From: Rhyacophila brunnea | Lineage: Eukaryota; Arthropoda; Insecta; Trichoptera; Rhyacophilidae | Length of the DNA: 64,000 bases | Direction: 5' to 3' | NCBI GenBank assembly: GCA_022495005.1 | Contig: JAGYXB010000061.1 | Coordinates: forward strand, 1,178,001 to 1,242,000 | Shown: positions 1 through 11,562 of the stretch, piece by piece | How the letters are laid out: each line of letters starts with the position of its first letter | How positions within the stretch are numbered: position 1 is the first letter of the stretch | Position numbers and translations under genes: made by a program | The notes under the pieces: model-generated | What the model saw: the letters and a program-made list of their open reading frames with translations, nothing else | Told to the model about the DNA's origin: nothing | Database searches by the model: none

Positions 1-66
1 ACTAACCCAAACTAACAAATAATCCAGTTTATCAGCTATTTTCAAAATGCGTTTTCCGCTGCCTCC
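1..66 (-). repeat. Dispersed repeat with TTAGG-like tail, copy 1 (cut by window edge)
   Basis: Read on the minus strand, this stretch contains a GCAGCGGAAAACG-type start, a core TTTTGAAAATAGCTGATA, then ACTGGATTATTTGTTAG and a degraded TTAGG-like end. The same core occurs near 17281, 59212 and 63310. It is a repeated, non-coding sequence of unknown class. The left end may continue outside the window. Confidence 0.6.
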
Positions 67-1139
67 GGTATAACCGAACAGTACCAAAAAAACTAAACAT
101 TAGTGCCTTTTGTATATCTTGGTTTATCTATGGTTGCTTGCTCTACAAATGCATAACGTGGTCCAACCACCTCGCAACAGTTGAACACTTTCCTTGCACA
201 ATGCCCTCTTTGGTCGACTCGATCCATTTGTCGGAACTCGGTCAAATAAGCAGTCGAGATTGATAGCGAAGCGAATTAGAGGCAGCGATTCACTTTTAGC
301 GGCGGGCGACCCGACTTTTGACCTGCTGTCCCGTCGCGGGTGGAATTTTCGTTCGCTGGATCACGCGATGGGTCAGCGGATCGGCACACCCAGTGATCGG
401 AACTTATGTGTTAGATATTAAGTCGTTGTTTTATCAAGAGAGCATGCAATATTGTACTATTTTATGGACACCGATGTATCGGGTAGGTATTGGTATCTTA
501 GACCACGCGCACATTGTTACCACCGTGGGGACGATTTGTGGTTGAGCTGCAAGTCAGGTCTAGAATCAAAAACACAACACAAAAAGCTGCCAGGATACCT
601 CATTTTTGTGGCAACTTGCGGTAATATTTGGGATCGTTACAATGATAATAATACAATATTACATATTTATTACGGAGAATACTGCCCAGTGTTTCCAACC
701 TTACTATTGTTACATACTACAGTATATAGCGGCCCGGTAATAATTTGCAAATTGTGTTATAAGATTTTTGTTCATCAATTTATTTTGCTCATTGTGTAAA
801 ACCGAAGAAGTTAAGAGTTATAAATACGAGTAGTATGTCACACTTAAATACTATCCGCAATACCACTCGTTTCATTAAGCATTCTACTACGAGGGGGGTT
901 CTACGGCCTTCATTTAACCTTAACCAGTCCGTTGCACAGTCACACACAGTATGTCAAAGTTAACATTATTTATTATCATATTAATACTATCGACCGTAGG
1001 TACTTGATGGAATTTGAATTTACATATATCTATTAGAATTTATTATCACATCAAATAAATTTAATATTCATGTGTTCACACGTATTTCACCCGACGATCA
1101 ATCCCACAAATCCTACTTGTTTTTATTAATACTTCATCA
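67..1139. other. No supported gene; CpG-rich patch at about 230-420
   Basis: Open frames here are short and have no recognisable protein character. Positions 230-420 are clearly richer in C+G and CpG than the surroundings, which could reflect old coding, regulatory or repeat DNA. I see no splice-bounded exon or transposon ends. Confidence 0.4.
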
Positions 1140-1326
1140 TAATCATCAGCCTGAATCTATCTACTGCTGGATGAAAGCCTCTCCAAGTTGATTCCACTTC
1201 TCTCGCTCCTGTGCGTTGCCACGCACTTCCGCAGAACTTAAACATTTCATCGATCCAGTGGCCTCTAGCTCTACCTTGCAAACGTTTTGTACCTCTTGGG
1301 TACCACTGGATGACTAGATTTGTCCA
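1140..1326 (-). pseudogene. LINE (RTE-like) 3' end fragment, minus strand
   Basis: The minus-strand translation begins WTNLVIQWYPRGTKR and continues through a GRxRGxWIDEM stretch to the stop region. This is the C-terminal tail typical of reverse transcriptase ORFs of non-LTR retrotransposons: an Arg/Gly/Pro patch, then WID, then a Trp-rich end. The reading frame breaks in the last third. The DNA after the coding end is a short GATGAT-like tail, as in RTE elements. It is the same element as the + strand fragment at 51640-51870, which is better preserved. It is 5'-truncated, with no RT or endonuclease domain in view, so it is dead. Confidence 0.75.
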
Positions 1327-1429
1327 TTATTAATACTAAATGAATATAATATCTTTGTAATATAATAGGCTTAAAGGCAATTCTGATACGGCCGCAAAAT
1401 GCCTTGCAGTGACAAAAGTGGCCTTGGTA

Positions 1430-1645
1430 AACCCTCATGCGCGCCTGTATTACAGTTTTCACCGAAAACTTGATCCCGATGTCGACGAATGTCCCCCTTT
1501 CATCTTTCCCGCGCTTTTGTCCGTTTTCTTTTTCATCATCGGGAAGCAATAAAATAAAAATTTGTGCGTTCGAAAATCGGGGGTCGGATCTGGCGCGACC
1601 TCTCGCTCGCTTTTTATTTTCACGCGCCGCCTCTGAACGGTTAAT
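1430..1645. other. CpG-rich non-coding block
   Basis: This short GC/CpG-rich stretch contains several CGCG and GCGC sites in AT-rich surroundings. Both strands have short open frames, but neither looks like a protein domain. It could be a regulatory element or an untranslated exon. The evidence is composition only. Confidence 0.25.
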
Positions 1646-3795
1646 ATTGCTAATCGTTATTAAATATTATTACATATTAAATTTATTACACTGGCTTTAT
1701 TATTGAACGCCATCAACGATCGGTTTCGTCCATTCGCTTTGGGCAAGTTGCCCACGGAAATCCATAGTGACCATACATCTCATGCATTCGAAGAGATCAC
1801 ATATAAGTTACGTGACCATTTATTTTTTTCCTCTAAACGGGACATCTACTAATTTTTAGGTAATAGTGTGTGTGTTGTAATAGAAAACGCATCCTATTTC
1901 TTCATAGTTTTTATTCATTAATGAAAAGAACAGGAATTAACACGTGAAAATAAATAATTTGTGTGGTCTTATATTTTTTAACTAGGTATATTTCGTTTTG
2001 ATTTCAAATAAGAATGAAATTCTTGACAGAACTTCTTAAAATTTACTTTGGTAATTAAACATTGTTTTAAGAACTGCGACTTGCAACTGTGTTTTTTCGC
2101 TCGTCCACTATGTATTCATAAGTGAAAAGACAGTTTCTACCGGTGCCTTTCTATCGATCTTTTTTCGCGCCTTTTTTTGAAATTGCTACCGTGTGTTGCT
2201 CTTTCTGAAAACGGGACATTTCGGTGTCCCAAAGCTGTGCTTGGGGACAACGGGATAGGCTACCTAAAAACGGGACGTATGGTCACGTTACATATTTTAC
2301 ACGTACACCAATTTTTATTTTCGCTGATTAGTGTGTATCGGTTAAACGCTAAAGCAACATAACACTTAACTCTTCTCTACTCTCCCTGGAAGCGTGATGC
2401 ATAGAATGTCGAGCTACGTTAAATCGAAGTAATACCAATATGCAATGCACAGATCAACGTAGAATGACACCCGCGAAAGTAGTGAGAAATCAGAATTGTT
2501 AGCGTTTTGTTTAAATTTTGAATTGATATACCTACATACAATTATAACAAATGAAAACTGCATAATATAAATTGAATAAGTATAAATGCATAATAAATAC
2601 AACTTCTGCATAATTTAATGGCTATTATTTTATCAGTGCTTTAATTGTAAATCATGCAATGTGATAAAGTATACCTGCAGTATCTTTTATTCGTATATTT
2701 TTAATGACATGGCAAGAAATTAGTAAGTATATCGTCTTTGGAGTCGATGTATGAATGTAGATGTCTACAAAGTTTGTAATACAATAAGACATATTTAATA
2801 CTGCTATTCTTTCGTATTTGCGTATATAATCGATATCCAAAATATTATGCATCTCGACCTAAGCAAGCCTTTGGTACTTGTGCATTTAAGTTTTTTTGGT
2901 CGTCCTTTAAACGGATATTTTTTTATGACAGAGAGTTGATTGTCTATCGTTATCTACAGATTATCAGAACCATACCAAAAGTTGCTGTTTAAAAACAGTT
3001 TACAAGCATCTGTATAATCTGAAAATATGTGCAAATGTACTGAAAAAATGAGCAAGTGTGACTATAGAGGAAGGAAACTTTACTGTTTCATGGAGGGGAG
3101 TTATGGGCACGTGGCCTTGTGGAATGTTGTTTATATTAAAGCGCGTAAATTTATACGATGTGAATTGTCTAAACTACTTTTAATTTGACAGTAATGTTTG
3201 CAAACGTAGACGTGCGTTGAGTTTCAAAACTTACAAACAAATTATTACTGCACGACGTACATAACCATTGTATAATTTGTATGCGGACATGTGTATCCTT
3301 GTTTGGACTAAGAATAATCATTTGTACAGTGTGTATAATTAGTTATATATTTTTTATGGATATTAATGGTGATCCCAGTGTTCACCGGAGTGCAGAGTGC
3401 AGCAAAAATGTAATATCGGCCAAGTTAGTGGGTCTCTTCTCTCTCGAGTGTGGGAAATGGGGAACGCCGCGTATAATTCGCGAGCGAGATTTCGCGATAG
3501 AATTCTTGCGGTGCAAATAATCGTTCGCGGGAGAAATTTTCGACCAACTTCTTGTTGAACTTTCTGTTGTTTTTTTTACCTTCGTACCATTTTCATGTTT
3601 TATATTCATCTGTAGGTACCTACTAGTGTTCTTATTTCCCATCGAGATATCAACGCATTGAATTTACAGTTTACGTGCATTCTTGTGGGCTAATTCTTTA
3701 GGAGCAGGTATTATAACTTCGGCCCTTTTATATATTAATTAGAATATATTTTATGTATAGAAGTGAAACGATCACATCCTAAGCTTTGAGAAAAA
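1646..3795. other. AT-rich intergenic or intronic DNA, nothing recognised
   Basis: I see no supported exon, tRNA or transposon terminus. The region 3370-3540 is slightly more CpG-rich (TCTCTCTCGAGTG, CGCGTATAATTCGCGAGCG) but has no convincing protein frame. Confidence 0.4.
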
Positions 3796-3808
3796 CATAA
3801 ATATATTG

Positions 3809-3882
3809 TAACCTCACGGGAATCGAACCCGGAGCCTCCGGACGAGAGCTCAATGCCTTTCGCACTGGAATACGATAGTCGC
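3809..3882 (-). repeat. tRNA-like sequence, probable SINE head, minus strand
   Basis: On the minus strand there is a perfect T-arm (CGGG-TTCGATT-CCCG at 3817-3831) matching the RNA polymerase III B box, preceded by a GCGAAAGGCATTGAG segment in the position of the D/anticodon region. A clear acceptor-stem pairing is missing, so a tRNA-derived SINE or tRNA pseudogene fits better than a functional tRNA. Confidence 0.5.
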
Positions 3883-4107
3883 CTATACGCGGCGCAAAAT
3901 ATTGGCTTTTCATACCGTTGGTTTCGGGTTCGATTTCGGTCTGTTTGTGCACAATCTGAGTAAAAATAATGTAAATGTAAATATTGTAATTTTTGGTTCG
4001 TGGCCCCTTGTCTAAGAAATTACTGCATATACCTACAAACACGGTCATTGAAAGAGGTTGAAAAGCACATTGTTCCGCACCATAGGTCAAGACAGTAGAA
4101 TCTATAG

Positions 4108-5099
4108 CAGGGGGGGGCAAACTTTTTGGATGGAGGGCCAAATTCAAGAATTCGAAATGAGCGGCGGGCCGCAAGCAAAATACCATTTTTAGATATACAC
4201 TATTTATTATCACGAAAAATAAACATTACAAAAAAATTATCTAGAAGAATGAAAGTGGTGTACATTTTTTAAATTCAGGTGTTAATTTTGTAGTTGATTT
4301 TCTCAAAACTGCTTGTAAATGGGCATCGGGGATATTTCACCGTAAAGAATTTTGATTGAGGTTCATGATCGAAAATGTTTGTTCACATATATAGGTTGAT
4401 CCAAAAATAACGAACATTTTTCTTGCATAATCTTTAAGTTGGTCGAATTTGTCTGAATTAAGGGCATTGTAAAATTTGGAGATTTCTTCACGACAATGCA
4501 ATCCTCTTAAATCAGTGCCACACTGTAGATCAATAATCTCAAGTTGTAGCTCTGTCGGTACACTATCAATATCTATTGAAAATGGATCGCGTACTATTGC
4601 TAAACTTGTCTCAATTTTTCGGATGTCACCAAATCGTTGTGAAAAATCGTCATTCAGGGCTTTAATAATTTTACCATATTCTTCAAATTTATATTCTGGT
4701 ATATTCAGCAACTTCAAAGTTGGAAAGTGGTCCACGTTTTTATTTCATATTTGTCGAAGGAATAACTTGAGTTGTAATTGAAATCCATTCAAACTTTTAA
4801 CCTTATCTTAGGCATTATATTTTTTTTCCTTGCAACGCAGAGTTAGCTGTATTTAAATGTGTCACGATGTTCAACGTAGAAAATAGTGGTTACATAGTGT
4901 GAGACGAGACGCAAGAAAGACGTACTGAGATAATACATTTTTACGAAACAACAAATTCTTCAAATTGTAATCTATTGTCAATATTTTTTAAAAAAATATA
5001 AAAAAGTTATTCGTAATCAGAAGTACAATTAATGATGGCGGGCCGCAAAAAAATACCCGGCGGGCCACATGCAACCCGCGGGCTGCAGTTTTCCCCCTG
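4108..5099 (-). mobile_element. Decayed hAT element carrying a transposase remnant
   Basis: The left end reads CAGGGGGGGGCAAACTTTTTG and the right end, inverted, reads CAGGGGGAAAACTGCAG. This is the CAGGGG(N)GGCAAACT-type terminus of hAT elements related to the ZBED5/GTF2IRD2-like group. GCGGGCCGCAA-type sequence recurs just inside each end. The flanking 8-mers (atctatag and aggtcaca) do not match, so the target duplication has decayed or one end is not original. At about 1 kb it is much shorter than an autonomous hAT. Confidence 0.65.
4337..4735 (-). pseudogene. hAT transposase C-terminal remnant
   Basis: A roughly 130-residue minus-strand frame begins VDHFPTLKLLNIPEYKF and contains an FVIFGSTYICEQTFSIMN stretch. 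The last part matches the hAT family dimerisation region, where a Ser/Cys-Glu-x-x-Phe-Ser motif is conserved. The preceding text resembles GTF2IRD2/ZBED-like domesticated and active hAT proteins. There is no true start (the frame opens after a stop), no zinc finger and no DDE catalytic core, so this is an internally deleted, non-functional copy. It lies inside the terminal repeats at 4108 and 5099. Confidence 0.7.
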
Positions 5100-5501
5100 A
5101 GGTCACAATATATTTATGTGATTTTTTGGATGAAGTCTGGATGTTTGTGATTGTTTCACTTATATTGCCAACCACACTTCTGATTTACTACTCTACTGGT
5201 CGTTGGGCGTCTTGACCTGTTGTAGTGTTTTAAAATATATAGGTATTTGCCGAAAATCATTTCATATTGCATATTATTTATTTGTAGCAAGCTTCTCATC
5301 TGCTGAGATTTAATTGTCAGGGACATAATGAGATAAGACCAGCGTGCATTAAGATTAAGATCGTAAGCCATTTTTGAGAAGTTTTTTTCTTAAATAAATA
5401 ACCATCATTATTTAGTTAGATAAATAATCACAAAAACCGCTGACATTATAGGTACATATAGCATACTGACATTACGTACAACCAAACATAAAAACAGACC
5501 G

Positions 5502-6052
5502 CAGTGGCGAAAGGTGGAGGTAGGCTGTTAAGATCCGTCATAAATAGTGCTCACTTAGTTTGTCACTCAAAAGTACTTGTTTTTATTGTACAATCTGTAG
5601 ATGGTGTTTGTTAGTTTTTAAATTCAATTAGACGTTGCCTAATCCAAGCCATAGTAGATAATATAGTCAATAAATATGTCATTAAACCATAAGTACATAA
5701 TTTTAGATAGTTTACAGATAGAAGAATAGGTATATTTTATCGATTATGGTTTGGTTAGCAGGGCAATAAATTTTAAAAAACTAACACCATCTGTAATATA
5801 TATTCTTAATTCAACGAAAACAAATAAGTGTTACTGAAAAAGTATGTAGGTACTATTTTGTCGGATCGCTCAGAGCATACCTAAATTACTATGGTTTGAT
5901 TTAGGCGGGGTTTAATTGAATTTTAAAAACTAACCAGCACCATCTGCAAATTGTATTTTTAGTTCAATGAAAACAAAAGAATATGATTGACAACGTTTAG
6001 TGTGCACTATTTAAGTCAAATCTTAACGGCCTACCTCCACCCCTCGCCACTG
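5502..6052. mobile_element. hAT-type non-autonomous element, CAGTGGCGAAG family, copy A
   Basis: The left end reads CAGTGGCGAAAGGTGGAGG and the right end is its inverted partner ending CCCTCGCCACTG. The arms are long (about 150-200 bp), each running through GTAGGCTGTTAAGATCCG, a TTTGTTTTNATTG segment and a GATGGTGTT segment to a CCTAATCCAAGCC / GGTTTGATTTAGGC motif near the middle. Related copies lie at 21546, 24216, 53859, 58340 and 59720. No coding sequence is present. The flanking 8-mers do not match clearly in this copy. Confidence 0.75.
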
Positions 6053-6235
6053 ACAGTTATATATCTGACTACTGACAGTTATATATCTGACTATTTATAG
6101 ATCTGCCCTTTTTCAATGGGCCAACATATATAATATTAATTTTTCTAAGACTACCGGTTCTAACACAAAAAAATCTCAACTAATACTTAATTCAAAAGCG
6201 GTCATGGAATTATATAATGTAAATTGTAAAAATAT
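6053..6235. repeat. Short tandem duplication, TGACAGTTATATATCTGACTA
   Basis: Immediately beside the copy A element, a 20-21 bp unit containing CTGACAGTTATATATCTGAC is repeated in tandem at about 6049-6092. The rest of the interval up to the pogo-like element has nothing recognisable. Confidence 0.5.
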
Positions 6236-7294
6236 TAGGTAAGGTGCATTGGGGTAATTCCGACAGGAATTTCTATGAGATGACTAGAGGTTATATATTT
6301 CGGTTAATTATTCAAAGTGTTTTATATTTACTGCCATTATTGTTTTACCCCTGTGTACTTAAAGAAAAGATGTATGATAAATATATATTAGATTCTTGAA
6401 TATATAGTTGGGTTCTTTAAATTGAGAATTTGAAATATTGAGTCATTTTTTTTTGGCATTGGGGAAATTACGAACTATCTTGGGGTAATTCCGAAATTAT
6501 TCAAAAGTTGATTTTATTGCACTTTGACCGAAGGTTTACCTTTCTTTTTCGACCGTAATTACTCCTAACACAAAATATCATCAATTTTGTTAATAGTTTC
6601 CATAATCCCTAACTTTTGATACTATTAGTTCGGAATTACCCCAAAAAAAGATAGTGGTTCTCAACATTTCAGTTAAGTACTTAGGATTATAGGGATTGTG
6701 GAACGGGATGGAGCAGAGCAGGTTTATTCCCGGTTGTCACTACCAGTTTTGTTCCCACCGGTGACAAATAATGAGAAAAAATATCTCAATATGACACAAG
6801 TACCTACCACCTTAAATCAATAATATAAAGACGAGGAAAATCAAAGAAAGTGATAATTTTAAAAATCAATTTTTATTTGAGTCTACATTCTTATTTGCCT
6901 ACCTTGATAGAACAATATTTTTTATAAAGATGTCTTTTGTTTACTTACTGCTTTTTGCATAGCAAAATAAACTTTCTTCATACCCATACAATTAAATTAG
7001 TCAACATTAAAAATGTTAAATCAAAGTCGGAACTTGTCTTTTTAATCATTTTCATCTACTTTTATGGCATAAACTTATAATTTATTCCTGCTAGCAAACC
7101 TAAAACTAAAATGCGGGCTACACTGTTAAAAAAATATAACAGAATTGATTAAGACACGGTCTGAAAGCCTCACATATACATAATAATGATCTATTGGTTT
7201 GGTACGCAATCAGTCAAAATAAATTCTATCTTTATCATTACATAAGTAATATTCTTTTTCATCAGCACTTTTTTTTGTATATCTATCTTCTTCA

Positions 7295-7943
7295 CTATAA
7301 TGACTCTGGAACTTCGTCACTATCTTTTCTTTTGGTCGTAATAAAGGTTAGCTGCTGCTGTGGTCTCATAGTTTTTAAGAAGTTGATAGAGAAGTATGTT
7401 TCCTCATGTTTTATTATTTCTTCTATGAACCCAATATAGTACCTCCATTTTTTTCTGATTGAATATCTGACAAGCACTGAATCATTTAATTTGTAATTTT
7501 CCTTCTTCTTGAGGGTCTTTTTCTTGAGTTTTGTATACTATATCTTTATTTTTCAGTTTTAGTAGCAGTTGTTCATCTTTGCCCTTTTCTTCTGAGTCTT
7601 CTCTAGTTGTGATATTTTTTTTCCATTTATAAAAACATCAACGTTGTCTTTGTCATCTCTTTCAATGTGTCTTTTCTCTTCGTTTTTTTTGTCTGTTTTA
7701 TCCGCTTGATTTTCTTTACCTTTACTTTTTTTGCCAACACCTTTACTCTTAGTACAGAGAGAATTTGAATCGTTGTTGGTGAGTATCTTTTCGTCAGTTA
7801 AACTTTCACCATATTTCACATCTTTTGTTTTTTTGTGACCTTGGTTCTTCCATGTATATTTTAAAATCATCTTCAGAGTATTCATCCATCAATACTTCAA
7901 AATCAAGATAATCTATAATATCAGAATCGCTATATTCGCTCAT
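7295..7943 (-). pseudogene. Broken transposase or accessory protein remnant inside the pogo-like element
   Basis: The minus-strand start at 7943 gives MSEYSDSDIIDYLDFEVLM, an acidic N-terminus, and then frame-shifts. An overlapping frame (to 7559) carries a Lys/Glu-rich linker with KDNVDVFINGKKISQ, and a further frame (ending 7295) carries NYKLNDSVLVRYSIRKKW followed by YYIGFIEEII and a KRKDSDEVPESL end. The last part resembles the C-terminal beta-strand domain found behind pogo/Tigger-type DDE proteins in insects, where a short YxxGxI strand and a DEDxVP-like segment are common; that likeness comes from family knowledge and was not tested. The catalytic DDE core is absent, so this is an internally deleted gene. 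Confidence 0.55.
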
Positions 7944-8190
7944 GATGTCGGATACACTAGTTATGCTGTTAAGTGAAGGCTGGTGTTACCGCACTTACCC
8001 AAGATTATATATAATAGGACGTGCGATAGCTTCTTATTAGGACGACGCTAAATTTACTTACTCTAATATTAATTTAATTAAGTATATTATGTACATCTAA
8101 ATTAGATATAATTTTAGTATCTTTACAGATTGAGAAGCACTGCCAATTACTATGAAAAAGTTAAGTGGGCTATTGCGGAATGAATATATA

Positions 8191-8220
8191 TCGGAATAAC
8201 CCCAAAGGGGTATTTCCGAA
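8191..8220. repeat. Palindromic pair of pogo-element subterminal motifs
   Basis: Two copies of the GGGGTAATTCCGA-type motif face each other, separated by AAA, forming an almost perfect 29-bp palindrome. It lies about 350 bp inside the right end of the pogo-like element and could extrude as a hairpin or bind two transposase molecules. Confidence 0.7.
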
Positions 8221-8567
8221 AAAAAATTAAAAACAGAGCTAGGACATTGTGTTCCTCTAACAATTCGTAAAAAACGATAATCTATCGTAAAAGCAATCAC
8301 TTATTCAAATAACTTACCAGAATTCCGAGATATGTAAGTTGGGGTAATTACGAATCAGCAAAAATGGCGCGAAAAACACTTCTCCGAAAAAACTTGATGG
8401 TATGTACGCATTGTTGACATTAGCGACTAGCGACGACTGACGAGGCGAGCACAATGAACATGGTGTCTAGACTAAATGTTGCCAATAGGAAAATATCGCT
8501 TCGATTGGTAGAATTTTTGAACTTTCGGAATATACCCATATTCGGAATTACCCCAATGCACCTTACC

Positions 8568-9725
8568 TAATAAAAAAATTAAATATAGTTAAATTAGTGT
8601 TTTGTTTTCACCAAAAAATAACACTAAAATATACCTACGTAATTGATTGATTTTTTTTACGTGTCGCTTGATCTCTAAATGTATAAAACGATCAAATTAT
8701 CCCTTATCGGGGTTTATGTTAATTTCTTACTGAATTCTGCCAACACCGAAAAGCTTGTAATGTGTGGTACATTACCACCCATAAATAATGAGTTATTAAT
8801 AAGTAATAGCCCATAGTGTAAATGGGTTAATGCTCCGACAAGTGAAGTCGGTTAATACTTATAGCCAATATTGTTATTACCAGTGTGAGAGCTGACTTCG
8901 ATTTTTTTCGAGAAATTTTATACACTGGTGAAATTTCACAATATTGTTGGCACGGCGTGAATTACGGTTATCAATAAAAAAAATACTGATTCGTTCTTAT
9001 TGACTTGTACCCATTTGGAAGCTGTTTTTATATTATTGCGAAAGTGTAAGATGTGTTACAGTTCGTAATTGTTAATAAGACGAATTATTTTCGTTAAAAG
9101 TGCTGTATCTATTAGGGCTCAGAAACCCGGGTTCCCGATCGATTTATTCATCTGAAAATATCGGGATTTAAAAAAAAAATCGAATCCCTAGATATCGCGA
9201 TTAGGATTTGTATTACTATAAAAAATGTGTATTTCGAAGGAAGTGAATTCGAAAAATTGTACGTGAGCCGCTGTATCGGAAACAGGTGGTTCTGTAGCAT
9301 TTAATAAATTTTATTTCAAACACTGGTACAGCAACTCATGGTCAACTGTGATACCGCGAACTTCATGATTATAACTGATGATAACAGATACGATTGGTGT
9401 ATGAATTATTAAATATAAAATAAAACAGTGAAATATGCAGGTATATGGAAAGAAACAGCTGTTATTCAAATATCGTAGTTAATAAAAACAGTTACAATGA
9501 TATTAATAATTGTAGAAACGAATCAAGGCAGGCATACATGAAACTGCACTGAATTACAATATATTGATTATCTTCGAATGCAATGCGATTAAATAATGAT
9601 GATTTTAGATTACATCTATTTCGTTCGAATGATTTCCACTTATTTCAATATACAACAATCGTCATTTTCTACAAACAGTTATATGTTTCACTTGCATTAT
9701 GTACTAATTTGTAGTTGTTCAACTA
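8568..9725. other. No gene; short TAGGG...CCCTA structure at about 9114-9189
   Basis: The interval is AT-rich with no supported exon. From 9114 (TAGGGCTCAGAAACCCGGG) to 9189 (AATCGAATCCCTA) it resembles the ends of the hAT element at 43190 (TAGGGATTCCAATCCCGGG), so a very short relic of that family is possible. Flanking 8-mers do not match. Confidence 0.3.
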
Positions 9726-9890
9726 CTAAGTTTATTTTTTTATATGTGGTGGATACATAATTTATTGATATACAGAACTGTTTTTAATTGTTATTTTATT
9801 GTACCTACTTGCGTTTCTAAGTTAATTTTTTTATGGATACATAATTGATCGATATACAGAAATGTTTATAATTGTTATTTTATTGTACTA
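9726..9890 (+). repeat. Imperfect tandem duplication, two units of about 80 bp
   Basis: Unit 1 (9726-9811) and unit 2 (9817-9890) both run from CTAAGTT(T/A)ATTTTTTTAT through GGATACATAATT and GATATACAGAA to AATTGTTATTTTATTGTAC. Unit 2 lacks a few bases of unit 1. This is a local, AT-rich duplication with no coding content. Confidence 0.75.
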
Positions 9891-11209
9891 ATTGTATTAC
9901 ATTAAAAGGCTGTTTTTAGAAAATATGGATTTAGTTATCTATGTGAATTTAGTATTTAATGGTTTTACGTTATATTAGGACAAATAGAATATGCAAGGAA
10001 CGACTAGTTAATTGAGAGGTTAATTTTGAACTGCTTGATTCAGAGGTTTGATATCGACTGAGTAATATGATGTTCGAGTGTTGGTGCTTAATTATCGTCT
10101 GAGCTTGTTAGTTATAATTTAAGTTGATAGACATTACTATAAATTATCGTATTGGAAGGACTGATTATAATATCAGCTAATTTTTATCTAAATAATAGAT
10201 ACTAATACATTTTTATATGACTGCTTACAAGATTGAAATCTTAATACATATTATATGAATACATCTTTTATTATGTAGGTACTCTCTTCTGATGTAAAAT
10301 TAGTAGTAGCTTTGTACTGGAAAAACAGCTATTTTTAAATAAAGGTTGCAATGCTTTTTTCATTCAACCAATTCAATTTAATTTTATACTTCATCGAGAA
10401 TGGCTCACGATTTTTTTTGATAGGTGCCGCGGTAACGCTTCCCCTTTGCACGCTAGTACTGGAATCTATACTGTATGAGTACTCAATAATTATCTCAACA
10501 TTAAAAAAAATACTTAACAATCTTAATAGCTGTCTGTACGCTGTCTGCAACTGGTTGGGAGTTGTTTTATAATTAAGTCATCATCATTCCTGGTAATACA
10601 TCTCTTGGGGGATTTTGGCCTCCGAAACCTTTTTCTGTCCTAGATACTTCCTAGTTGTGTTCAATCCCCTGTGGCGCAGAGCAGCCATCTCAGTTTCGAA
10701 GTGTTCTGTTGCCCTCAGGGGGTTTGCACTATCTGACAACTCCCCCAGCATTTTATGCACGTGGCCGATCCAACGCAGTTTCTACATTTTCATTTATGAT
10801 CTTTTCAGCCCCAAAAAGTGTGTACAACATTCAGTGTAATTAAGACCCCAAACAAACAAAAATCAAATCTTTTAAAGACATTTCCTTCACTTTGAGATAA
10901 ATGATAATTTTAATACCTAGTTATAATAATTCTACTATTCCATTTAAGTCGTTTTTTGCGACCCGGGTTTCGCCTTTCGGCATCTTCAGGAAGAATTCAA
11001 ATTCAAATTCTTTCAAGTACCTTCGGTCGATAGTATTGATATTAATAATATATTATATAATAATTATTTAACGATTCTTTTGTTCTAAGTGGTGAATACC
11101 ATTTTTTTGGATTTTACCGAGGCTTTGACTGCGACTCGCTGTCATAATATCGCCTCTTCTCTTCTAGAAGGGGATCCGTCGATCAGGTCCTCACTCCTAT
11201 TCTGTTAAA
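9891..11209. other. No supported gene; slightly GC-richer patch at 10560-10830
   Basis: Positions 10560-10830 contain GGGGATTTTGGCCTCCGAAAC, similar to GGGGTTTGGCCTCCAAAGC near 22338. They may therefore be two relics of one retroelement or repeat family. No open frame looks like a protein. 10940-11210 leads into the LINE fragment that follows. Confidence 0.35.
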
Positions 11210-11562
11210 TAACTTTACAATTTTGCCTAGCTCTTCCGTCTTACCCACCGCCAGGACACCCTTCAATTCGTCGACATTCTCATAGATATCCGCAATCCGC
11301 AGCTGTACTCTGTGAAGTTCATATTTAGGGCATTGTAGTGCTATATGTACAATGTTATCTAAAACATGACATTAATCGCAGAGTTGCGATTCGCTTCTTC
11401 CCACGAGGACATCAAATCTTTTGCCCATTGTGTGCCCTATTCTTGGCCTAGGTATTAATTTAAGCTCACTCCTCGTCAATGGCGACTCTACAAACCAGGG
11501 CACCTCTCGTGGTGATGGTAGAATAGACTTACTCCATTTCCCCTTTTCTAATGATGCCCTAT
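11210..11562 (-). pseudogene. LINE ORF2 C-terminal fragment, minus strand
   Basis: The minus-strand frame reads ASLEKGKWSKSILPSPREV, then PLTRSELKLIPRPRIGHTM, a Cys-x-x-Cys...His...Cys region (QLCD*CHVLDNIVHIALQC) and KYELHRVQLRIADIYENVD, ending near GKTEELGKI. A basic RxRxGHT segment followed by a CxxC-H-C knuckle and CPxYxxxR is typical of the C-terminal tail of jockey/R1/I-type non-LTR retrotransposons. One in-frame stop sits inside the knuckle. It is about 118 codons long, 5'-truncated, with no RT domain. Confidence 0.7.

Larger units (their letters stand above)
6238..8567 (-). mobile_element. pogo/Tc1-like DNA transposon, 2.33 kb, perfect 26-bp TIRs
   Basis: Positions 6238-6263 and 8542-8567 are perfect inverted repeats, beginning GGTAAGGTGCATTGGGG. 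They are flanked by TA on both sides (6236-6237 and 8568-8569), the target duplication of the Tc1/mariner superfamily; the symmetry even extends two bases further. The motif GGGGTAATTCCGAA, exact or with 1-2 changes, occurs four times within 400 bp of the left end (6251, 6461, 6482, 6629 inverted) and four times within 380 bp of the right end (8191 inverted, 8207, 8341, 8542 inverted). Such subterminal repeats usually bind transposase. The minus strand holds fragments of a protein (see 7295-7943), but no intact DDE transposase is visible, so this copy is probably mobilised only in trans or is dead. Confidence 0.85.

Noticed and set aside
3779..4213. 144-codon minus frame
   Set aside because: It overlaps the tRNA-like SINE head and the start of the hAT element, so it is a frame through repeats.
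5156..5371. 71-codon minus frame between two transposons
   Set aside because: No recognisable domain, no splice evidence, and its length is within chance expectation.
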